Shown here piece by piece: positions 8,167 to 17,088 of a stretch of DNA of 33,505 nucleotides. The DNA comes from Anaerovoracaceae bacterium (lineage in GTDB: Bacteria; Bacillota; Clostridia; Peptostreptococcales; Anaerovoracaceae), in the NCBI GenBank assembly GCA_029983755.1, contig JASBYX010000015.1:1-33505 (forward strand), given 5' to 3'. Position 1 is the first letter of the stretch, and each line of letters begins with the position of its first letter. A model generated the notes under the pieces. It was not told where the DNA came from. It saw nothing but the letters and a program-made list of their open reading frames with translations, and did no database searches. Both the position numbers and the translations under genes were made by a program.

Positions 8167-9267
8167 ATGGCAAATAAATTTGATGATTACAAACATATTT
8201 GGGTGTTCGTAGAGCAGAGACAGGGAAAGCTTATGAACGTTGCCCTAGAACTCCTGGGAGAAGCTCACAGATTGGCTGAACAGATTGGTGGAGACACTAA
8301 GGTTGGAGCACTTCTCGTTGGAGATGACGTTAAGGGACTCGCAAAGGAATGCTTCGAGTACGGTGCCGATAGAGTATACCTGATCGAGGATCCACTACTT
8401 AAGAACTATACAACTGACGGTTACACAAAGGTTATAACTGATGCAGTTAACGAGTATAAGCCTGAGATTTTCCTATATGGTGCTACACATATCGGAAGAG
8501 ACCTTGCTCCAAGGGTTGCAGGTAGACTTAACACAGGTCTGACTGCTGACTGTACTCACCTTGACGTAAGCGTTGCTCACTACATTAAGTTTGCTGAGGA
8601 GAACACTACTCTTAACACAGCTACTTTGAATCCTGACGATCCTGATAAGGGACTTAAGATGACTCGTCCTGCTTTCGGTGGAAACCTTATGGCTACAATC
8701 ATCTGCCCTAACACAAGACCTCAGATGTCAACAGTAAGACCTGGTGTAATGTCAAAGATCGAAAAGAGAGAAGGATTTGAAGGCGAAACAATCCAGGTTA
8801 AGCACAACTTGACAAAGGATGACATCAAGGTTGAAGTACTTGAAGTCGTAAAGGCTGCTCACGAACTAGTTTCCCTTACAGACGCTGATATCATCGTATC
8901 AGGCGGAAGAGGACTTGGAGATGCAAGCGGATTTAAGCTGATTCAGGAATTTGCTGACAAGGTTGGCGGTGTTGTTGGATCTTCAAGAGCAGCTGTTGAT
9001 TCCGGATGGATCGATCACTCTCACCAGGTTGGTCAGACAGGAACTACTGTAAAGCCTAAGATCTACTTTGCTTGCGGTATATCCGGAGCTATTCAGCACC
9101 TTGCAGGTATGCAGAATTCTGATATCATCGTTGCTATCAACAAGGATGCAGATGCACCTATCTTTGAAGTTGCTGACTATGGTATCGTAGGAGATCTATA
9201 CAAGGTTATTCCTGAAATCATGAAGGAATGGGATCACCTTGAAGAAATGGATGTTGAAGAGGCATAG
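8167..9267 (+). CDS. etfA: Electron transfer flavoprotein alpha subunit
   Basis: Alpha subunit of ETF. The 366 aa start with an extended N-terminus typical of clostridial and Veillonella-type EtfA (YKHIWVFVEQRQGKLMNVAL) and end with the FAD-binding domain: SGGRGLGDASGFKL, SSRAAVDSGWI, HQVGQTGTTVKPKIYFACG, ISGAIQHLAGM. No N-terminal ferredoxin domain is present. AAGGAGG precedes the start. It closes the bcd-etfB-etfA operon; the terminator stem begins 34 bp after its stop. Codon bias matches bcd and etfB. Confidence 0.95.
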   Translation: MANKFDDYKHIWVFVEQRQGKLMNVALELLGEAHRLAEQIGGDTKVGALLVGDDVKGLAKECFEYGADRVYLIEDPLLKNYTTDGYTKVITDAVNEYKPEIFLYGATHIGRDLAPRVAGRLNTGLTADCTHLDVSVAHYIKFAEENTTLNTATLNPDDPDKGLKMTRPAFGGNLMATIICPNTRPQMSTVRPGVMSKIEKREGFEGETIQVKHNLTKDDIKVEVLEVVKAAHELVSLTDADIIVSGGRGLGDASGFKLIQEFADKVGGVVGSSRAAVDSGWIDHSHQVGQTGTTVKPKIYFACGISGAIQHLAGMQNSDIIVAINKDADAPIFEVADYGIVGDLYKVIPEIMKEWDHLEEMDVEEA

Positions 9268-9301
9268 CTCTCATCACACTCTATAACACAGAAACGAATA
9301 C

Positions 9302-9346
9302 AATGGACTCGTCTCGTGATATCACCGGGAGGAGTCCATTTCTTTT
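9302..9346 (+). terminator. Terminator of the bcd-etfBA operon
   Basis: A 9-bp perfect stem (AATGGACTC at 9302-9310 with GAGTCCATT at 9332-9340) has further pairing inside the loop and is followed by TCTTTTG. It separates the operon from the MATE gene promoter, which begins inside the T-tract. Confidence 0.8.
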
Positions 9347-9373
9347 GCGTGAGATGAGATTTTTTGGTATAAT
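9345..9373 (+). promoter_or_regulatory. MATE gene promoter
   Basis: TTGCGT (9345-9350), a 17-bp spacer and a perfect TATAAT (9368-9373) lie 35 bp before the start codon. The -35 overlaps the end of the preceding terminator. Confidence 0.7.
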
Positions 9374-9407
9374 AATCATAAATATATTCTTAAAGGAGAC
9401 TTGTTAA

Positions 9408-10769
9408 ATGGGGCAACCGGAAATCTTTGACAACAGAATATATTATCGAAAAATTTTGGCTATAGGGATTCCTGTAGTTTTCCAAAATTTTATTGTTATT
9501 GGGCTGAACTTGATAGATACTCTGATGATAGGCAAATTAGGTGAGGAACCTCTGGCCGCCATAGGAGTTGCAAATCAGGTTTATTTTATTTTTTCCGTAT
9601 CTCTATTTGGGTTTCTAAGCGGGTCAGCCGTTTACACTACCCAGTATTTCGGTGCTGGAAGGCGTGATGGAGTCAAAAAGATGCTTGGCATATCTCTCAT
9701 ATCTGCATTTGCCCTAGCATCTCTATTTGTATTTGTAACATATACATTTGCTCCGGAGATAATAGCATTGTTTTCTCGAAGCAGTGAAGTAATAGGATTC
9801 GGAACCAGATACCTTCGTATAGCCTGCTTTAGTTATCTATTTTGTTCCATATCAATGGTGATCAGTTACAAATCAAGAGCCGTGCAGGATCTGAACGGAG
9901 TGACCTTGATTAATTTCATTGCACTATGCGTTAATGCTGTTTTGAACTATATATTGATTTACGGTAAACTAGGGGCTCCTGCCTTGGGAGTTTCGGGAGC
10001 GGCACTTGCCACACTTATAGCGAGAATTTTCGAAGCAGGGAGTGTATGGACCTTCATACAAGTGAAGAAGACCCATTGGCTCCGGGGACATATTAAGGAA
10101 TATTTTTCCTTTGATAAAGAGCTCTTCAAAGGTGTTTTGAAGATGGCGTTTCCTGTCATGATAACTGAATCCATATGGTCAGGCTCCATGGCTTTGATAT
10201 TCGCAGCCTATGGACTTCTTGGGACCGCAGCGCTGGCAACGGCACAGATTGCAAATGTTGTAACGGAAATGCTTCAAAGTTTCTACTTTGGCGTAGGCAA
10301 CAGTACTGCCATGATCATAGGTGAATATGTGGGAAAGAAGGAACTGGATATCGCTTACGAGTGCGGAAGAAAGGCCCTGAGACTGACGTGGATTCTAAAT
10401 GTGGTCCTTGGAATCCTGCTAATTATAATTGCTAAACCGATTACGGGGTTTTATGATTTTAACGCAGATACAAATAGCCTCATAGTTAAGACAATCATTG
10501 TCATGGCTGTTGTCATGGCACCTAAGATGATTGCCTATATGTATGTGGTGGGGATTTTGAGAGCCGGTGGTGATACGGTCTACTGCATGAAGCTTGAATT
10601 CATATTTACTCTGCTGTTGCAGGTTCCATTGGCCTTCTTTGGGGTTCTCGTCCTGAAATTTAGCCTGCCGGGAGTGATTGCTCTAGGCGCTATCAATGAG
10701 ATTATCAGAATTTTTATAGTGACCAAAAGGTTTAAATCTAGAGCATGGCTGAACGAAGTTATACGATGA
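9408..10769 (+). CDS. MATE-family multidrug/cation antiporter
   Basis: Polytopic inner-membrane exporter of the MATE family, exchanging sodium or protons for organic compounds. The 453 aa give about 12 hydrophobic segments in two repeated halves. Typical features are the N-terminal IPVVFQNFIVIGLNLIDTLMIGKLG with LAAIGVANQ, and the central AFPVMITESIWSGSMALIFAAYG that starts the second half. Substrate cannot be assigned; it resembles the NorM/DinF-like proteins common in clostridia. It is monocistronic by appearance, with its own promoter and a good AAAGGAGA site. No sodium-site assignment was attempted. Confidence 0.9.
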   Translation: MGQPEIFDNRIYYRKILAIGIPVVFQNFIVIGLNLIDTLMIGKLGEEPLAAIGVANQVYFIFSVSLFGFLSGSAVYTTQYFGAGRRDGVKKMLGISLISAFALASLFVFVTYTFAPEIIALFSRSSEVIGFGTRYLRIACFSYLFCSISMVISYKSRAVQDLNGVTLINFIALCVNAVLNYILIYGKLGAPALGVSGAALATLIARIFEAGSVWTFIQVKKTHWLRGHIKEYFSFDKELFKGVLKMAFPVMITESIWSGSMALIFAAYGLLGTAALATAQIANVVTEMLQSFYFGVGNSTAMIIGEYVGKKELDIAYECGRKALRLTWILNVVLGILLIIIAKPITGFYDFNADTNSLIVKTIIVMAVVMAPKMIAYMYVVGILRAGGDTVYCMKLEFIFTLLLQVPLAFFGVLVLKFSLPGVIALGAINEIIRIFIVTKRFKSRAWLNEVIR

Positions 10770-10891
10770 TAATCAAAAAACATGGTAAAAAAAGGGCATT
10801 TGTGGTAAACTGATTTTATGTATTGTTTTAGATTGTGCAAGAATAAGAAAAATAATTAATAGAGAATTAATAGAGATTGAAAGGGAAAATT

Positions 10892-12190
10892 ATGGAAAAG
10901 CCCGGTAGAGGTAAAAAAAAGAAGCTTAAGCTATGGCAGATGATTCTAATATCGATACTTGTAATTATAGTGGGAGTCGGGATAGGCGCTTTTCTTTACG
11001 CTAATCATATGCTGGATAAACTAGATAAGGTAGATGTAGATAAAGAGGATTTGGGAATTGTTGACGTTGATGGATACGTAAACATTCTCATCATGGGTGT
11101 TGACAGCAGAGACATGAAGAACACCAAGGGTAGTCGTACAGACGCTATCATACTTTTGAGCCTTGATGAAAAAACTAACAAGGTTAAACTGACATCCATA
11201 TATAGAGACACCATGCTGAAGATGGGAGACTCTAAGAAATATGACAAGACTACACACGCCTATGCATACGGTGGACCTACAGAAACAGTCAAGACACTGA
11301 ATCAGGCTATGGATCTTAACATAGATAAATTTGTAGTAATCAATTGGAAAACTGTCGTAGACATGATTGATGCGGCAGGAGGTATCACTTTGAACATCGA
11401 GGACTATGAGATTGACGAGATGAATGCCTGTACCGAAGAGACAGCCAGAGTTGTTGGAAACGGTGAGTACGAAAAGATCACTCATCCCGGCAAACAAAAG
11501 GTGGACGGCTACCAGGCAGTGGGTTACGGGCGAATGAGATACGGAGTCGGTGATGATTTCAAGCGAACAGAGAGGATGCGAACAGTTATAGAAGTTCTCC
11601 TAAAGAAGCTGAAAAAGTCAGATCCTAAGACAATCGATAAAGTTCTGAAGGTAACCATGCCTTTAATTAAGACAAACATTGAAAAGACAGATATTTTGAG
11701 CCTAGTAGCAAGGGTGCCTAAGTACAAGATTGAAACCAGTGCCGGATTCCCATACTATCTGACCGGAGGACTGATCGACGGTGTGTATTATGTAATACCT
11801 GATAACCTCGAAAAGAACGTAGTTGAATTCCACAAGAGGGTTTTCAACAGGAAGGACTACAAACCTTCACAGAAGTCCATATCCATCAGCAACAAAATAG
11901 AGGCGCTCGCAGGCAGTGGCAACTATGAGCTGGATCCTAATGTGGTTCCGCCTGAAGACACCACGCCTGCTCCGCAACAACCCCCTGCTCAGCCGGAGAG
12001 GGAAGAAACTGAAATAGAGGAAAGACCGGTTAATCCAACACCTAGCGCGCCTGAGCCGGCAACACCTACACCGGCACCAAATCCAACGCCTAGCCCTGAG
12101 CCCGGGTCTGATCCGGGGACAAATCCTGCACCAAATCCCGGCGGTGGAAGCAATTCACCAGGGAGCAGCCCTGATAATCCGGCAGGCTGA
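10892..12190 (+). CDS. LytR-CpsA-Psr (LCP) family wall-polymer ligase with Pro-rich tail
   Basis: LCP phosphotransferases attach teichoic acids or other glycopolymers from lipid carriers to peptidoglycan on the outer face of the membrane. The 432 aa have a basic N-terminus (GKKKKLK), one membrane helix (about 16-37) and an extracellular LCP domain with NILIMGVDSRD, GSRTDAIILLSL, SIYRDTML and the Arg-rich RMRYGVGDDFKRTERMR. A Pro/Glu/Gly-rich tail of roughly 80 residues (PTPAPNPTPSPEPG and similar) probably spans the wall. A TTG lies 15 nt upstream in frame, but AAAGGG sits 6 nt before the ATG at 10892, so I chose that ATG. I cannot say which polymer it transfers. Confidence 0.9.
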   Translation: MEKPGRGKKKKLKLWQMILISILVIIVGVGIGAFLYANHMLDKLDKVDVDKEDLGIVDVDGYVNILIMGVDSRDMKNTKGSRTDAIILLSLDEKTNKVKLTSIYRDTMLKMGDSKKYDKTTHAYAYGGPTETVKTLNQAMDLNIDKFVVINWKTVVDMIDAAGGITLNIEDYEIDEMNACTEETARVVGNGEYEKITHPGKQKVDGYQAVGYGRMRYGVGDDFKRTERMRTVIEVLLKKLKKSDPKTIDKVLKVTMPLIKTNIEKTDILSLVARVPKYKIETSAGFPYYLTGGLIDGVYYVIPDNLEKNVVEFHKRVFNRKDYKPSQKSISISNKIEALAGSGNYELDPNVVPPEDTTPAPQQPPAQPEREETEIEERPVNPTPSAPEPATPTPAPNPTPSPEPGSDPGTNPAPNPGGGSNSPGSSPDNPAG

Positions 12191-12227
12191 TGAATTTGCA
12201 TTTTAATTAATAGCAATAATTTGAAAA

Positions 12228-12282
12228 TTGATAGCTATCAAATAAGAGTAAACAAACAATAGATTTAGTAAAATATACTAAA
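12228..12282. promoter_or_regulatory. Paired palindromes upstream of thrS
   Basis: A perfect 14-bp palindrome, TTGATAGCTATCAA (12228-12241), is followed by a 7-bp inverted repeat, TTTAGTA and TACTAAA, around 5 nt (12264-12282). The second overlaps a possible -10 (TATACT, 12274-12279) that lacks a convincing -35. They could be operators or simply AT-rich symmetry. Confidence 0.3.
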
Positions 12283-12322
12283 ACAAATTAAACCACAATA
12301 AACAAATAAGGAGGGAAAACAT

Positions 12323-14068
12323 ATGGCAAAAGAGAAAATTGACTTCAGCTCAGAAGAAGTAAGACATAGATATAGACATACGTCATCACATATCATGGCA
12401 CAGGCAATCAAGAAGCTTTGGCCTGATGCAAAACTGGCAATAGGACCTGCTATTGAAAACGGTTTCTATTATGATATAGATATGGAACACAAGATAACAG
12501 ATCAGGATCTTCTGAAAATTCAGAAGGAAATGAAGAAGATAATCCAGGCAAACTATCCTATAGAGAGATTTGAGCTTCCTAGAGAAGAGGCCATTGAGTT
12601 TGAGAAAAAAGCCGGGGAGGATTACAAGGTTGAACTCATAGAGGATCTACCTGAAGATGCAGTAATATCTTTCTACAAACAAGGAGACTTCACTGATCTA
12701 TGTGCGGGCCCACATATGGACTCAACAGGCCAGATTAAAGCTATCAAGCTGACTTCCGTTGCAGGTGCATATTGGAGGGGTGATGAGCACAACAAGATGC
12801 TCCAGAGAGTTTATGGGACTTCATTCCCTAGCCAGACAGAGCTTGATGATTATCTTGCAAAAATTGAGGAAGCAAAGAAGAGAGATCATAGAAAAATCGG
12901 TAAGGAAATGGATCTGTTCGCCCTCTATGAAGAGGGACCGGGATTTCCGTTTTTCCTACCTAAGGGAATGATTCTAAGGACACAACTTGAGAATTACTGG
13001 AGAGAAGAGCATGCGAAGAGAGGCTATGAGGAAATCAAGACGCCTCTTATCCTAAACGAGCAGCTTTGGAGAACCTCCGGACACTGGGATCACTACAAGG
13101 ATAACATGTATTTCACAAAGATTGATGACAAGGACTATGCCATCAAGCCTATGAATTGTCCGGGATCTATGCTTGCATATAAGAGGACTATGCATTCATA
13201 TAGAGACCTTCCAATTAGGCTAGCAGAAATGGGACAGGTTCATAGACATGAGCTTTCCGGTGCTCTACACGGTCTTATGAGGGTAAGAACATTTACCCAG
13301 GATGATGCACACATCTTCATGTTGCCTGAACAGGTAAAGGATGAAATCCTCGGAGTAGTAAACTTCATTGACGATGTATATAAGCTATTTGGATTTAAGT
13401 ATCACGTGGAGCTTTCCACAAGACCGGAAGATTCAATGGGAACAGATGAAGAATGGAACATGGCGGAAACTGCCTTGAAAGAAGCAATTGAAGACAAGGG
13501 AATTCCATATGTTATCAATGAAGGTGACGGTGCTTTTTACGGACCTAAACTGGATTTCCATCTTGAGGATTCACTAGGAAGAACTTGGCAGTGCGGAACG
13601 ATTCAGCTTGATATGCAAATGCCACAGAGATTTGACCTGACCTATGTAGGAAGCGACAACCAAAAGCATAGACCTGTTATGATTCACAGGGTAATATTCG
13701 GATCCATAGAAAGATTCATAGGAATACTTATCGAGCACTTTGCCGGCAAATTCCCTCTATGGCTTGCTCCTGTTCAGGTTAAGATTCTAACTGTTGCAGA
13801 AGCATTTTCGGAATATGCAAATGACGTTGCTGACAAGCTTAAAGAAGCAGGCCTTAGAGTTGAGGTGGATGTAAGAAACGAAAAGATCGGATACAAGCTC
13901 AGGGAAGCAAGAAACCAGAGAGTGAACTACATCCTCGTTATAGGAGAGCGAGAGCAGGAATCAGGAACAGCTGCGGTTAGGTCTACAAAGGTCGGGGAAC
14001 TTGGCACGATGGATGTGGAAGAGCTTAAGAATAAACTGGTAGACGAGGTAAATTCCAAGGCATTATAG
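12323..14068 (+). CDS. thrS: Threonyl-tRNA synthetase without TGS domain
   Basis: Charges tRNA-Thr. The 581 residues begin almost directly at the editing domain (HTSSH, His19 and His23; CAGPH 127-131), followed by the class II catalytic core with PMNCPGSMLAYKR (motif 2 region), HRHELSGALHGLMRVR, GAFYGPKLDF and a C-terminal anticodon-binding domain (PVQVKILTV onward). The usual N-terminal TGS domain of about 60 residues is missing. The start is well fixed: GGAGGG precedes this ATG, and the upstream 130 bp hold no further coding sequence. TGS-less ThrRS forms occur in some clostridia, so this is probably functional. There is no room for a T-box leader in the 132-bp upstream gap. Confidence 0.96.
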   Translation: MAKEKIDFSSEEVRHRYRHTSSHIMAQAIKKLWPDAKLAIGPAIENGFYYDIDMEHKITDQDLLKIQKEMKKIIQANYPIERFELPREEAIEFEKKAGEDYKVELIEDLPEDAVISFYKQGDFTDLCAGPHMDSTGQIKAIKLTSVAGAYWRGDEHNKMLQRVYGTSFPSQTELDDYLAKIEEAKKRDHRKIGKEMDLFALYEEGPGFPFFLPKGMILRTQLENYWREEHAKRGYEEIKTPLILNEQLWRTSGHWDHYKDNMYFTKIDDKDYAIKPMNCPGSMLAYKRTMHSYRDLPIRLAEMGQVHRHELSGALHGLMRVRTFTQDDAHIFMLPEQVKDEILGVVNFIDDVYKLFGFKYHVELSTRPEDSMGTDEEWNMAETALKEAIEDKGIPYVINEGDGAFYGPKLDFHLEDSLGRTWQCGTIQLDMQMPQRFDLTYVGSDNQKHRPVMIHRVIFGSIERFIGILIEHFAGKFPLWLAPVQVKILTVAEAFSEYANDVADKLKEAGLRVEVDVRNEKIGYKLREARNQRVNYILVIGEREQESGTAAVRSTKVGELGTMDVEELKNKLVDEVNSKAL

Positions 14069-14072
14069 GCCA

Positions 14073-14108
14073 TCACAAAACACAGAGCATTCACGAAATA
14101 CAGAGCAT
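14073..14108. repeat. 18-bp tandem duplication after thrS
   Basis: Two adjacent 18-bp units (14073-14090 and 14091-14108) differ at two positions; each ends in ACAGAGCAT. They start 4 bp after the thrS stop. The thrS frame stays open through both units and beyond. Confidence 0.85.
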
Positions 14109-14129
14109 TAAAAATAGATAGGAGCATAA

Positions 14130-15161
14130 ATGGAAACGATAAGCATTAACCAGAAGAAAAAAAAGAATAAAGGCCCGATAATATTTGCAATCATAATTGC
14201 TCTTGTCATAATAGCTGTCATACTTTTTTTAAGTTTGAATGGTAGCAGGCCATCCAGCCATGGGCGAAAAGGTATAACAAACGATTATCCCCCAATAAAT
14301 GTATCAGGTAAGTACATAGGTGAAATCTTCGTAAACGGAGTGATTTCCGAAGAAGAGGAGAGTCTTTGGTCAGCCCCTCTTTCCTATCAACATGGAGCAA
14401 CCCTTGATGCAATAGACCAAATGATTGCAGATGCTAATAACAAAGGCCTGTACATCTTTGTAAACTCACCCGGTGGAAGTGTTAGCACAAGTGATGAGCT
14501 CTATTTAAAGGTAAAAGAGTACAAAGAGAAGACTAAAAGGCCTGTGATCGTTTACTTCGACACCATGGCTGCCTCCGGCGGTTATTACATTTCAGCCATA
14601 GCCGACAAAATAATAGCCAATCGAAACTGTTGGACCGGCTCAATAGGTGTCACCATAGGAAACATGTATGATGCCACAGGACTCCTTGAAAAGCTTGGAG
14701 TTAAAGCGAAAGCTATAACATCAGGGCCAAATAAGGCTATGGGAGATCCTTTAAGCGGACTCACTGAGGAACAGGAAAAGATATTCCAGGGAATTGTGGA
14801 TGAAGCTTATGAGCAGTTTGTAGGGATCGTAGCAGAAGGAAGGCACATGGATGTGGAACAGGTCAAGAAGCTTGCTGACGGAAGAATATACACAGCCAAG
14901 CAGGCACTTGAAAACGGTCTCGTGGACGATATAATGACTGAAGAAGAAGCTGACAATTATGTTCTGGACACGGTAGGTGAAAAGGATGTAACCATTCAAG
15001 ATATAAAGTTTAAAACTGAGAAAGGACTATTTGGAGGACTTTACGGAATGATGAGTGGTAAGTCAAAATCAGAGGATAATCTTGAAAAGCTTACAAAGGC
15101 ATTAGTAGAAGGCGGAGGCAAATTCAGCATTTCATATTTGGCACCCATCGAGAACCACTAG
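14130..15161 (+). CDS. sppA: Signal peptide peptidase SppA-type serine protease (S49)
   Basis: Membrane-bound S49 protease that degrades remnant signal peptides or other membrane-proximal peptides. The 343 aa have a lysine-rich N-terminus, one membrane helix (about 16-36) and an extracellular protease domain: IFVNSPGGSVSTSDEL (109-124), catalytic Ser149 in MAASGGYY and the general-base Lys202 in SGPNKAMGDPLSGLT. The Ser-Lys spacing suits bacillary and clostridial SppA. AGGAG lies 7 nt before the ATG. It follows thrS by 61 bp without a terminator, so co-transcription is possible. Confidence 0.92.
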   Translation: METISINQKKKKNKGPIIFAIIIALVIIAVILFLSLNGSRPSSHGRKGITNDYPPINVSGKYIGEIFVNGVISEEEESLWSAPLSYQHGATLDAIDQMIADANNKGLYIFVNSPGGSVSTSDELYLKVKEYKEKTKRPVIVYFDTMAASGGYYISAIADKIIANRNCWTGSIGVTIGNMYDATGLLEKLGVKAKAITSGPNKAMGDPLSGLTEEQEKIFQGIVDEAYEQFVGIVAEGRHMDVEQVKKLADGRIYTAKQALENGLVDDIMTEEEADNYVLDTVGEKDVTIQDIKFKTEKGLFGGLYGMMSGKSKSEDNLEKLTKALVEGGGKFSISYLAPIENH

Positions 15162-15215
15162 GGATCATTGCACAAAATAAATGGCAAGCGAAGCATTTAA
15201 ATTTCAATAAAACTA

Positions 15216-15245
15216 TTGACACATACGGACTGGTTTTGGTAAAAT
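15216..15245 (+). promoter_or_regulatory. ylxM-ffh promoter
   Basis: A consensus TTGACA (15216-15221), an 18-bp spacer and TAAAAT (15240-15245) lie 44 bp upstream of ylxM. This is one of the best promoter matches in the window and likely serves ylxM-ffh and perhaps the following ribosomal genes. Confidence 0.7.
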
Positions 15246-15289
15246 GTCATAGTGTTAAGTCATAAGGCTTGACACGGGAGGCAAAATCT

Positions 15290-15640
15290 ATGTTAGATAA
15301 GATAACCGAGACCAGTCTTTTGTTTGACTTCTATGGGAATCTGCTAACAGAAAAGCAGAGAAAGGTTATGTCTTTGTATCACGAGGAGAACCTTTCCCTA
15401 GGAGAAATTGCAGAAGAAGACAATGTTTCCAGGCAAGCTGTACACATATCTTTAAAGAAGGCTGAAAAGGCGCTTAAAGAATATGAAGATAAGCTAGGTC
15501 TTGTCAAGAGATGGCAAGAGAACTTGAAACTGATTGAAGATATAGAGTTGAAACTTCGGTCAATAGATGTAGATGAACTTAAGGAGGCTGATAAGGCTAC
15601 GGTCCTTAGTTTGCTAGATGAGATCGAAAGAATCGACTGA
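15290..15640 (+). CDS. ylxM: YlxM-like SRP-associated helix-turn-helix protein
   Basis: Small (116 aa) UPF0122-family protein, encoded before ffh in most Firmicutes and thought to modulate signal recognition particle function. The sequence shows a sigma-70 region 4-like helix-turn-helix: LTEKQRKVMSLYHEENLSLG then IAEEDNVSRQAVHISLKKAE. A Lys/Glu-rich C-terminus follows. An in-frame TTG 21 nt upstream could extend the protein, but GGGAGG sits 8 nt before the ATG at 15290, so I use that start. It lies 34 bp upstream of ffh. Confidence 0.92.
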   Translation: MLDKITETSLLFDFYGNLLTEKQRKVMSLYHEENLSLGEIAEEDNVSRQAVHISLKKAEKALKEYEDKLGLVKRWQENLKLIEDIELKLRSIDVDELKEADKATVLSLLDEIERID

Positions 15641-15674
15641 GGAAGAGATTTGTAAGGATTATAAGGAGATTTGA

Positions 15675-17015
15675 ATGGCATTTGAAAGTCTGTCAGATAA
15701 GCTTCAACAAGCCTTCGGAAAACTGAAAGGCAAAGGGGTAATAACTGAAAAGGACCTAAATGATGCGATGAGGGAAGTCAAACTCGCACTCCTTGAAGCT
15801 GACGTGAACTTTAAAGTTGTTAAGGAATTCGTTGCTGCTGTCAAGGAGAAATCCATGGGCGCCGAAGTTATGAAGAGTTTGACACCATCTCAGCAGATCA
15901 TTAAAATTGTCGACCAGGAACTGGTACAATTATTAGGTGGAACGGCCAGCAAACTCACCTACTCCCCATCGGGATTCAGTATTTACATGCTCGTGGGATT
16001 GCAGGGAACCGGAAAAACCACAACGGCAGGAAAGCTGGCAAACTTTCTGAAACAAAGTGGAAAGAAGCCGATGCTTTGTGCCTGCGATATATATAGGCCT
16101 GCTGCTATTGACCAGCTTGAGGTTGTGGGAAAGAGTGTAAACACCCCCGTGTATGTGGATAGAGAGAGCAGAGACCCTTCAGAAATAGCAATGGCTGCCA
16201 AGGATGAGGCAATGAGAAGGGGTTGCAATGTCCTAATTGTGGATACTGCCGGACGTCTGCAAATTGATACAGAACTCATGAACGAGCTGGTAGATATTAA
16301 AGGAAGGATCAAACCTCACGAAATATTACTTGTGGTGGATGCACTAACCGGGCAAGATGCTGTAAATGTGGCTGAGGGATTCAATGAGACCCTTGGCATT
16401 GACGGCATAATAATGACAAAGATGGACGGTGATTCCCGAGGCGGTGCAGCACTTTCCACCAAGAAAGTCACCGGAAAACCGATCAAATTCATCGGAGTGG
16501 GAGAAAAGCAGGACGCACTTCAGGTGTTTCATCCCCAAAGGATGGCAAGTAGAATACTTGGCATGGGTGATATGCTGTCCCTGATAGAGGAGGCAGAGAA
16601 GACCTTTGATGATGAGCAAGCTGCTAAGATGGAAGAGAAGCTGAAGAAGAATCAGTTCACACTTGAAGACTTCCTCGAGCAGATGGGACAGGTGAAAAAG
16701 ATGGGTGGCATCGGAAAAATTCTGGACATGCTTCCCGGTATGAACAAAGCTCAGATGCAGGGATTTAACCTTGAGGAAAGCGAGAAAGAATTCAGAGCCA
16801 TGGAAGCGATAATCCAGTCCATGACAATCAAGGAGCGCAGGGATCCGAGCCTGTTGAACGCCAGCAGAAGGAAGAGAATCGCTGCGGGATCCGGAAGATC
16901 AGTTTCCGAGATCAATCAATTAATTAAGAAATATACCGAGGCTAAGAAGATGCTCAAGCAGTTCCAGAACCCTGGAGCCCTTAAGCGAAATAAATTGTTT
17001 AGAGGCCTGGTATAA
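15675..17015 (+). CDS. ffh: Signal recognition particle GTPase Ffh
   Basis: Binds signal sequences and SRP RNA and delivers ribosomes to FtsY and the Sec translocon. The 446 aa show the N domain (1-90), the G domain with P-loop GLQGTGKTTT (108-117), DIYRPAA, DTAGRLQ, TKMDGDSRGGAALS, and a methionine-rich M domain with the RNA-binding region SRRKRIAAGSGRSVSEIN near the C-terminus. Length and order are standard. AAGGAG precedes the ATG. It forms an operon with ylxM and is followed by rpsP after 73 bp of AT-rich sequence without an obvious terminator. Confidence 0.98.
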   Translation: MAFESLSDKLQQAFGKLKGKGVITEKDLNDAMREVKLALLEADVNFKVVKEFVAAVKEKSMGAEVMKSLTPSQQIIKIVDQELVQLLGGTASKLTYSPSGFSIYMLVGLQGTGKTTTAGKLANFLKQSGKKPMLCACDIYRPAAIDQLEVVGKSVNTPVYVDRESRDPSEIAMAAKDEAMRRGCNVLIVDTAGRLQIDTELMNELVDIKGRIKPHEILLVVDALTGQDAVNVAEGFNETLGIDGIIMTKMDGDSRGGAALSTKKVTGKPIKFIGVGEKQDALQVFHPQRMASRILGMGDMLSLIEEAEKTFDDEQAAKMEEKLKKNQFTLEDFLEQMGQVKKMGGIGKILDMLPGMNKAQMQGFNLEESEKEFRAMEAIIQSMTIKERRDPSLLNASRRKRIAAGSGRSVSEINQLIKKYTEAKKMLKQFQNPGALKRNKLFRGLV

Positions 17016-17088
17016 ATATAAAACTTAGAAATCAATATCAATTGAAATCAATTAAATTAATCAAAACAAAGATTTGGAAGGAGAAATT

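Noticed and set aside
10877..10891. Upstream TTG start for the LCP gene (and similar TTG/GTG extensions for ylxM, rpsP, khpA and the hydrolase)
   Set aside because: In each case the alternative codon is inside or before the Shine-Dalgarno site that fits the downstream ATG.
12191..12322. T-box leader for thrS
   Set aside because: The 132-bp gap is too short and has neither a T-box sequence nor a terminator/antiterminator pair.
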